From positions 1-64,000 of the forward strand of contig JADBYQ010000079.1 of the NCBI GenBank assembly GCA_020402945.1: a stretch of DNA of 64,000 nucleotides. Direction: 5' to 3'. Source of the stretch: Cytophagales bacterium. Lineage in GTDB: Bacteria > Bacteroidota > Bacteroidia > Cytophagales > Cyclobacteriaceae. Both the position numbers and the translations under genes were made by a program. Below the pieces are notes generated by a model that saw only the letters and a program-made list of their open reading frames with translations, did not search any database and was not told the DNA's origin. This document shows positions 9,901 through 15,400 of the stretch, in pieces (the stretch's first letter is position 1; each line of letters starts with the position of its first letter).

Positions 9901-12007
9901 AATTGAGCTGGGTAGTTGATGCCGTAACTGCTGCCAATATGGTCGGAGCGATCAGGCTGGCAGTAGCATTCGCTTCTGCGGTGTAAGCAGAGTTGCCATT
10001 GGCATTGGTAGCGCGTATGCGGTAGAAGTAACGTGTCCCCGCTGTAAGGCCGGTGTTGGAAAAAGTGGTTGCATTGGCGGCCGTGGTGGCAACTAGGGTA
10101 AACCCTGTTGCTGTTGTCAGTGAGCGTTCGATTTGATAGCCTGTTTCGCTGGAAGAAACATCTGCCCATGTCAGGTTAATCTGTGTCGTAGAGGCGGGCG
10201 TAGCTGTTAGCGTAGTTGGTGCCTGTTGGGTGGTGGTCGCATTCACCTCGGCTGTGTACGCAGAAGTGCCCGTGGCATTAATTGCACGGATGCGGTAGAA
10301 ATACTTAGTGCCATCCGTCAGGCCGGTGTTTGAAAAAGATACCGCATTAGCGGCTGTAGTCGTTACCAATGTAAACCCTGTCGCGGTTGTCAGCGACCGC
10401 TCGATCTGGAAACCTGTTTCGTTTGCAGAGGCATCGACCCAAGTCAAATTAATTTGAGTCGCTGATGCAGCAACGGCTGCCAGTGTGGTCGGGGCCTGTT
10501 GGGTGGTGGTCGCATTCACTTCGGCTGTGTACGCAGAAATGCCCGTGGCATTAATCGCACGGATACGATAGAAATACTTTGTGCCATCCGTCAGGCCGGT
10601 GTTTGAAAAAGACACCACATTAGCGGCAGTAGTCGCTAACAATGTAAACCCTGTTGAGCTTGTCAGCGAGCGCTCAATCTGGAAACCCGTTTCGTTCGCT
10701 GACGCATCGGCCCATGTCAAATTGATCTGAGTCGGTGATGCCGCAACAGCTGCCAGCGTGGTCGGGGCAATTAAGCTCGCGGTGGCATTCGCTTCGGCCG
10801 TATAGGCTGAAGTACCACCCGCATTGATGGATCGAATCCGATAAAAATATTGGGTGCCCGCGGTAAGGCCGGTGTTGGAAAATGATACCGCATTGGCTGC
10901 CGTAGTCGTGATGAGTGCAAAGCCACTGCCTGCCGTTGTGGACCGCTCTACCTGAAAACCCGTTTCGTTTGTGGACGCATCCGCCCACGTCAAATTGATC
11001 TGGGTGCTGGAGGCTGCTGCTGCTACTAACGTAGTAGGCGCTGCCGGAGCAGCAACCTCTGTGGTGGCATTTGCCTCGGCCGTGTAGGCTGAAGTACCAC
11101 CCGCATTGATGGATCGAACCCGATAAAAATATTGGGTGCCCGCGGTAAGGCCGGTGTTGGAAAATGATACCGCATTGGCTGCCGTAGTCGTGATGAGTGC
11201 AAAGCCACTGCCTGCCGTTGTAGATCGCTCTACCTGAAAACCTGTTTCGTTTGTGGACGCATCCGCCCATGTCAAATTAATCTGTGTGCCGGAGGCTGCT
11301 GTTGCAACTAACGTAGTAGGCGCTGCAGGCGCAGCAACCGCTGTGGTGGCATTCGCTTCGGCCGTGTAGGCTGAAGTACCACCCGCATTGATGGATCGAA
11401 CCCGATAAAAATATTGGGTGCCAGCGGTAAGGCCGGTGTTGGAAAATGATACCGCATTGGCTGCTGTAGTCGTGATGAGTGCAAAGCCACTGCCTGCCGT
11501 TGTGGACCGCTCTACCTGAAAACCCGTTTCGTTTGTGGACGCATCCGCCCACGTCAAATTAATCTGGGTGCTGGAGGCTGCTGTTGCTACTAACGTAGTA
11601 GGCGCTGCAGGCGCAGCAACCGCTGTGGTGGCATTCGCCTCAGCCGTGTAGGCTGAAGTACCACTCGCATTGATGGATCGAACCCTATAAAAATATCGGG
11701 TGCCCGCGGTAAGCCCTGTATTAGCGAACGACACCGCATTAGCTGCAGTTGTACCTACCAACGTAAACCCTGTTGCGCTTGTCAGCGACCGCTCGACCTG
11801 GAAGCCCGTTTCGTTTGTGGACGCATCGGCCCACGTCAAATTGATCTGGGTGGACGAGTTCGTTGTGGCAGAAAGCCCTGTCGGAGCTGCAGGCACTTGA
11901 GCATACAGCACTGATGAATAAAAAAAAGAGAAAATGCCAACGATCAGCGCTGTCAACTGATGCCGCTGCAACGGGAACTTCCCGAAATAAAAAATCGCGT
12001 GCTTCAT
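953..12007 (-). CDS. Giant RHS-repeat protein: 20 FN3 repeats, two LRR blocks, RHS core, variable C-terminal tip
   Basis: A 3684-aa exported protein. Residues 1-36 are a signal peptide ending near VLYAQ. Residues ~38-1870 are 20 fibronectin type III repeats with the motif TQINLTWxDASxNETGFQ(I/V)ERS. Two leucine-rich-repeat blocks follow (~1875-2150 and from ~2465), each opened by ALKDLFTSTNGANWANKTNW; between them lie a lectin-like segment and an Ig-like module. RHS/YD repeats begin near 2889 (WRTDKAYGTTDSELSG), with TDHLGNVRA further on and the core box YDPVIGRWTSKDPAGQ near 3445, ending in GVDPDGG near 3478. The last ~205 residues differ from the core and are the expected toxin tip; I do not recognise its fold, but it has clustered H, D, E and N residues (THDW, EHHMG, GDANE, INDW). 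The FN3 and LRR arrays suggest surface display or target binding. The stop overlaps the immunity-like gene. It is probably the last large component of the three-protein RHS operon. Confidence 0.9.
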   Translation of the reverse strand: MKHAIFYFGKFPLQRHQLTALIVGIFSFFYSSVLYAQVPAAPTGLSATTNSSTQINLTWADASTNETGFQVERSLTSATGFTLVGTTAANAVSFANTGLTAGTRYFYRVRSINASGTSAYTAEANATTAVAAPAAPTTLVATAASSTQINLTWADASTNETGFQVERSTTAGSGFALITTTAANAVSFSNTGLTAGTQYFYRVRSINAGGTSAYTAEANATTAVAAPAAPTTLVATAASGTQINLTWADASTNETGFQVERSTTAGSGFALITTTAANAVSFSNTGLTAGTQYFYRVRSINAGGTSAYTAEANATTEVAAPAAPTTLVAAAASSTQINLTWADASTNETGFQVERSTTAGSGFALITTTAANAVSFSNTGLTAGTQYFYRIRSINAGGTSAYTAEANATASLIAPTTLAAVAASPTQINLTWADASANETGFQIERSLTSSTGFTLLATTAANVVSFSNTGLTDGTKYFYRIRAINATGISAYTAEVNATTTQQAPTTLAAVAASATQINLTWVDASANETGFQIERSLTTATGFTLVTTTAANAVSFSNTGLTDGTKYFYRIRAINATGTSAYTAEVNATTTQQAPTTLTATPASTTQINLTWADVSSSETGYQIERSLTTATGFTLVATTAANATTFSNTGLTAGTRYFYRIRATNANGNSAYTAEANATASLIAPTILAAVTASTTQLNLTWVDGSSNETGFQIERSLTSGTGFTLLATTAANAVSYSNTGLAAGTKYYYRVRAVNATGISTYTNEGSATTSLMVPTSLLLTAVNTTQINLTWADGSINETGFQIERSLTTGTGFTLVTTTAANAISFSNTGLTAGTTYFYRLRAINADGTSAYTAESSMATIAAGGPIPPTTLVATTASTAQINLTWVDASTSETGFQIERSLTTATGFTLVGTTAANVVSFSNTGLTAGTRYFYRIRAINATSNSAYTAEANATTSLIAPTTLTAVAASATQINLTWADVSTNETGFQIERSLASATGFTVVGTTAANVVSFDNTGLTAGTQYFYRIRAINATGNSAYTAEANATASLIAPTTLAAVAASATQINLTWVDASANETGFQIERSLASATGFTVVGTTAADVVSFANTELTAGTQYFYRIRAVNATGNSAYTAEANATTSLVAPTALAAVAASATQINLTWVDASANETGFQIERSLASATGFTLVGTTAANVVSFANTGLTAGTQYFYRIRAINATGNSAYTAEVNAIAGLVAPTTLAAVAASATQINLTWADVSTNETGFQIERSLTTATGFTLVGTTAANVVSFANTGLTEGTQYFYRIRAVSASGNSAYTAEANATTSLVAPTALTAVAASPTQINLTWADVSTNETGFQVERSLTTSTGFTLVGTTAANAVSFVNTGLTAGTQYFYRIRAVNATGNSAYTAEANAIAGLVAPTTLAAVAASATQINLTWSDVSTNETGFQVERSTTSGTGFVLITTTAANAVSFSNTGLTANTRYFYRVRSVNAVGTSVPTAEASALTSAPAAPTMLTAVAASSTQINLTWVDASTSETGFQIERSLTSGSGFSLISTAAANATTFSNTGLTANTVYFYRVRAINGSITSGYAPQATASTSAPLPPTTLNASAFSSTQINLTWVDASNNETGFQVERSTTSGSGYTLVTTTAANATSFSNTALTANTSYFYRVRAVNAVGSSNNSSEFSTSTMAPIIPTTLAAVATSTTQINLTWVDASNNETGFQIERSTISGSGFTLINTTAANATTFSNTGLTAGTRYFYRIRSTNGVGSSLNTPEAVAVANLVAPTALAATAASQTQVNLTWTDASANETGFQIERSLIAGTGYAVVATTAANVTSFSSTGLTAGTQYFYRVRAINNSGTGLSAYTAVTSVTTLELGNVPDQVEFNALKDLFTSTNGANWANKTNWPTTWPATATSAQFGTWFGVTVANGDITGLHFQSNLLVGSLPVSLGSLPSLTTINLRHNTLTGTIPQSWQSLTNLKSLDLVGTAISTPIPAYLNSFTGLTSLLLQSNNFSGPMPELGALVELNFLWIEGNFEPGPIPNWVNNLNKIRHFVMQASNRTGILPNWLAQKSTLTGIYLSNNNFVGEIPSSIGSLPILSGIYLANNQLTGVLPSFTSPYLLELDFSNNQLSGQVNSSYGAMANLSVIKLGQNNFTSFPDLSQHPNRQNLSVDISNNKLGFESIKSTVGKFASFNYTPQQSISFSQEVSQAVNWVERTNVNITKASISRQGSATDSWDAGAFSSELIADNAEGYIEFAAGETETYKMIGLSTVERKRTYPYTSGFPNTNYSIYFQNSAALTVFEGGVFVGHPVIKYSIGDLFRIERKGSSILYKKNGVTFYTSLTPSSGKLFGDCSFYTASYSENGTINNVSHTKALGVTTSGLLISPTISPTATGTFVWEKQQTNGSWQNVNSLNQDATQKTFKRTTATVGDAGTYRLTITEGTIANLTLQSYPTVIRFEGAVPDAIEYRALKDLFTSTNGANWANKTNWPTTWPATATAAEMGSWFGVGIENQDITSLYFVGNNLNGLLPSSLGNLTSLKVLNMRANNVNGPIPSQWSTLVNLTDFEFSHTAVSGNLPTYFKNFPNLVWLSVISANLTGDIPDYSGLNNLRVFGLAGNFTPGPIPDWIGTLPSLAYFGMTYANRTGSIPAWVGNKQTLIGVSFDTNQLTGEIPTSIGNLAYLTGLNLNNNQLSGALPANFLNAANIQTLFVANNQLTGALPNNYFVGWNKLTSLNLAGNNFTSVPNLATNPNKANLTVAVENNLLDFSTLEPMVNKGLQAYTYAPQKNISDVSTITFGLTNLTIPARPLTVNSIIVWEKQLPNGTWLNINAQNQDATQKTFTKSNPTAADEGNYRWSMTNTLVTGMTLQSAPIQVNQLSSLTSAPVLYNGLITTARWRTDKAYGTTDSELSGMYLYDYDEKYQLKEAVFARQNSSANGYVLDGNNYRLSGMTYDPNGNIKTLKRYGDKGQLQHNFTYTYDLTKNNNQLKSVSGYANNYEYNKIGQMIAVDKTDANEKDQWVDYDVTGKVVAVYEDVGKTKPTVRYTYDDRGFRLTKVAYPPASQPSGEIKTTWYIRDASGNVLSIYEQTLDKEKNDASSLYTQTEVPIYGAGKLATYYPAHSIAADQSNTDAGSTAYEITDHLGNVRAIVRIHANEYTATMEDDGTATYTNPRVRENVYFKNLFETERRDLQMNHTSNAITAAPSRAANLHWISGHPDPNFAPDKKSVGPAIALSVSPGDQIDLSAWARFKIKASYTNAPIKAIIASALAGQYVFSNGLESITQAATALNSGVLAAVPSNQDDPNAPRAYINYVVFNSSYLVVNGGALQVPASAGFEEAQRNNPYTNANLTKFDSPITIAQPGYIYVWVSNESENTEVWFDDVSVIHHKPLVAQATDYEAWGGVLREQKWIDLDAKYRYGYQGKYAEKDDETGWNHFELREYDPVIGRWTSKDPAGQFYSPYVGMGNNPVSGVDPDGGKFFDFYKEIATGKVSWIDGSGKIDGFEHLSENKYDASVLNAIGADIMKGGWNTFIGYIENKDFGTDWFFKAAEAFPHNASGFMGDLVAKDPRLGNAISLSIMTHDWVAKGGSTERLNTLEHHMGMFLTAEAYGPGFAMSIGDANELRGLFINDWQSGNFWNALFNRPARGGGPTAHEWKDVIRNHEGLNKWRAYHGLPTTLH
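6390..11895 (-). repeat. Tandem array of 20 FN3-encoding repeats
   Basis: Direct DNA repeats inside the giant RHS gene. Near the N-terminus the unit is 282 bp: GAAGTACCAC (window strand) recurs at 10809, 11091, 11373 and 11655, spaced exactly 282. In the middle the unit is 273 bp: AGAAGTATTG recurs at 7828, 8101, 8374 and 8647. Units towards the 3' end of the array are more diverged. The very similar neighbouring units indicate recent expansion by recombination, so copy number may vary between strains or be collapsed in short-read assemblies. Confidence 0.92.
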
Positions 12008-12079
12008 ATAAGGCGACTATTCTCTTTAGCTAACCATTCTTTTACTTCTAAAACGCGTTGATCTAATCTCACACTATTT

Positions 12080-12490
12080 TTAAGGTGTCATAAACTCATA
12101 ACCACTACAGCTCAAATCAAAGATTGACCTCGATGCGCCTTCCAAAATAATCATCGTGATAAAAAGCTTTCCGCCTGTCCTCTTAAAAATAAGTTGTCCT
12201 TTTTGTGCCCCCGACTCAATCTTTAGTGTAGCCCCGCCATCTTGATCTATGTTATCCCAACTGCCATTGCTTCCCACCACCGCGATTGATGCTGCCAATA
12301 CACCATTCTTTGAAATGAAATCAACCTTTGTTGGAGTCGAAATCAGTTCTTTGAAGTGATCCGTTGGCCTGCCAGCTACGACATCCTGAACACCACTCAC
12401 TTTCCATTTTATGGTGCGTGTTGAAATCTGCGCTGTAGAGACTACCAGACTGATAAAAAAAAGAAATAGTGTGATAATGCTTGCTTTCAT
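12080..12490 (-). CDS. Small secreted protein between two RHS genes
   Basis: A 136-aa protein with a clear signal peptide (MKASIITLFLFFISLVVSTAQ) and no family I recognise. The mature part is predicted to be mostly beta strand, with repeated hydrophobic/polar alternation, a DNIDQDGGA turn and a single Cys near the C-terminus. The gene starts 9 bp after the stop of the 1894-aa protein and ends 72 bp before the 3684-aa RHS gene, so it is almost certainly cotranscribed with them. Its position between two halves of an apparently split RHS protein suggests an accessory, chaperone or bridging role, which is inference only. Confidence 0.7.
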   Translation of the reverse strand: MKASIITLFLFFISLVVSTAQISTRTIKWKVSGVQDVVAGRPTDHFKELISTPTKVDFISKNGVLAASIAVVGSNGSWDNIDQDGGATLKIESGAQKGQLIFKRTGGKLFITMIILEGASRSIFDLSCSGYEFMTP

Positions 12491-12499
12491 AATTAAAAA

Positions 12500-15400
12500 T
12501 TATTGCCCACCCCCCGATCCACCACTTATCACAGCACTTCTATTCATGTCCCTTAGCCCCTCAATTCCATGCCGCATACTTGCCCGGTATAGTTCAATGG
12601 GATCCATCATCACAGCTGTCTGGACGGTGGCAGCGTCTTGTGCATTTGGTATTTTGATTTTATGGAACTGATTCGGATCAAGTGATGCTGTAGTAGGGAT
12701 CATCGTTCGTTCGTAATACTCCAGCACCATACCGAATACATCCTTGCGAACTGAACTTCCACTCCCCCCATCATTTCCCGGATCCTTGCTGGTCTCAGGA
12801 TGATTGATTTGAGTCAACCAGCCGTGGATGTTGTAGACAAAGTCGATTCCTTGTAGGTTGGTGGCGAGTACCACGCGCTTTAGCGGGCCATGCAGATAAT
12901 AAAAATATTCTGCCTGCAGTGTTTTCTTGTTGCCATCTAAACTGGTATAGACTTTTAACAGCCGTTTGTTTTTGTCGTATTCATAATGATGGAAGAATGC
13001 ATCACGAGAAGTACTGCCGCTGTATGCCTTGGTAGAGGTAGTCAACACATTACCTAGAAAGTCATATACATATTGAGTGACAAAGGCATAGGGAAATGTG
13101 GTAGGCTGTTGCGCCATCCATACGACACGACCAAGTTCGTCATAACTATACCAAGTTTTGGTGTTCGCATTCTTTGTATAGGAAACGGCTCCTCTCACAT
13201 ATGTTTGCGCAAATCCTGGAATGGGTGAAAAGTCTGGAGTGGTAACTGGGAAATCATAACCTGTTTGTACCCAATCTTTTTTTACAGCACCCGTGCCCAT
13301 CCAAACAGAACCGATGGACTCTAAATTGACTTTCAGATCATTGAAGTTAGCCGTTTGGTAACTCGACTCGCCCGATTCAATAGGCCGTCCGAGATCATCA
13401 TAATTGGTGTAAGAATATTTCTTGGTGAGCAACTGCTCGGCATTTTGCGAGAAGCGAATCTTGCCATCTCTGCGGTAGAGATAGTTGGTCGTGCCTGCAT
13501 CTTTCTCAGTCATAGACAGCAACCAGCCTTGGTGGTTGTAAGTATGGGTACTCTTATCAATCGTTGGGTAGGCCGCTATAGCTTTTAAGTTATTCGGATC
13601 AGATGTCCCTATGGCGGCATGCCACTGCTCATACCCATTCGGAGAAACACTTACCACCAATCTGCCCGCATCGTTGTAAAACTGATAAGCGATATCGGTG
13701 AAGTAATTAGTGTACGAAACTTTAACCGTGCCGGAAGTTGGCAATACGCGATAATAGCCCGCCTGCAAATTGTATGTGTGCGGAAGTGGCGAAGTAAGTT
13801 TCGGTACAGTTGTGTTACTAATGGTATTCTCCAGAGCATAATCAGAAGTGCCATTAATAGTTACTGATTGGGTAGTTGCATTAGGCGCACCTAACACATA
13901 GAAGTAAGACATCTTATCTGATGAAATTGAAGAGGGGAAATCATCCGTCAGCTTTGTTCCCTTCCTTGCCGTCATCAAAACTTTGCCGGATTTATCTGTT
14001 ATGCTGACAACGAAGCGTTCGTTTTCATCGCGTACCACCGTTTGCACACCTTCGATTTTCTTTAATGCGCTACCTCCAAAAATGATGGCACGCTTATTCA
14101 AATAATCGGTTAGCTCATTGTCTTCCCCGGATGCATCGCTATTCCCAACTGGGAAAGTTCCCTTCAGTACTTCTCTGCCCGATCCAATAAAATGTGTATC
14201 ACCAGGCTGTGCAGACTTGCGCTCCTCCCCTGTTCCGTCTTCATAAAAATCGGTACGGGAAAATAAACGCTTGGCGTTTGGCACATCCTTCTCGTTCCAT
14301 TGGTTTTGCGCGCTATAATAATTACCGAGTGTACCTTTTTTATCGATGCTCAGTGGAGCCGCCTTATCAAAATCAGTGTAGGTGAGAGGCTTGCCCTCGG
14401 TGTTCAATGCAAACCCTGAGCTGTATCTAAAATCCGGCAATGCGATAGGTGCCGACAATGTACCACCCACTGTTCTGTCGTACTTATCTTTCAAAGCTTG
14501 CGAGGCAAACACATAAGGTCTGTATACATCTGTGCTCGTTTGCTTATGGAAGGTTTTTGTTTGCGACTGCAGGGATTGGCCTCGCTGGTCAAAATAGCTT
14601 TTGCTTTCCGATAAGACATTGGTTACGGACGAGCCAAGGCCATCATAACTTTTAGTATGAACCCAATTCAAGTCGTTGTCTCCCCGAAATAGAATGGTTA
14701 ACGGCAATATTGGGCCCCATGTTTGACTGGCGTTGTCGATACCCCGGATGAAAACCGTTTTTTCTTCGTACATAGAGCTTTTATCCAAAAACGTGCTAAG
14801 AACACTGCCGCTTGCCGTAACAAAATGATAGGTGGCCAATTGCCTGATTCGCTCGGCATCATCGTTGGTGAGGTACAATTCGTTGTACCCAAACCTTTTT
14901 ATCTGAGATATTTTGGCAAGTGGAGGAGCAACACCCACTTGCACCTGAAGCACGTTGGAAGGGGACGTCCAGCAGCCAGTCGTGCCTGTAATGGCTGGGG
15001 GCAAATATGATCGGATATAATAGTAGCCTGAGGCGTTCGCGCTGTAGGGCTCCACTACGGAGAGCAGTGGCATGTCAGTAGCGGTGCCATTGAGGCTACT
15101 CGCATTGGGGGCTATTTGCCAATAATGACGCTGAAAGTCATTGCCTTGCGCCTGAACGATTATCTTTGAATTGCGGTATTCTCCATTGGTTACCCTCAGC
15201 GGGCTAACGTTGGTGTTGTACACTTCAATTGTTTTTTCGGCCGGTAAAATACAGATGTTAGCATTCTCCAAAATGAATTTTGTGGTTTGGGTTAACCCGT
15301 TTGCTTGAAGGCTGGCGCCAGTGCCGTTGAATCGGGAATCAGCAGGAACAGATCTCCAGCGGTATTGTTGCTTTATATGATCTAGAACTGCGCCTAATGC

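Noticed and set aside
10674-11552. Long minus-strand frames in an alternative frame of the FN3 array
   Set aside because: They arise from the periodic repeats and lie inside the confirmed 3684-aa frame.
6390-11895. CRISPR-like regular repeats
   Set aside because: The period is 273-282 bp, the repeats are contiguous and coding (FN3), with no spacers.
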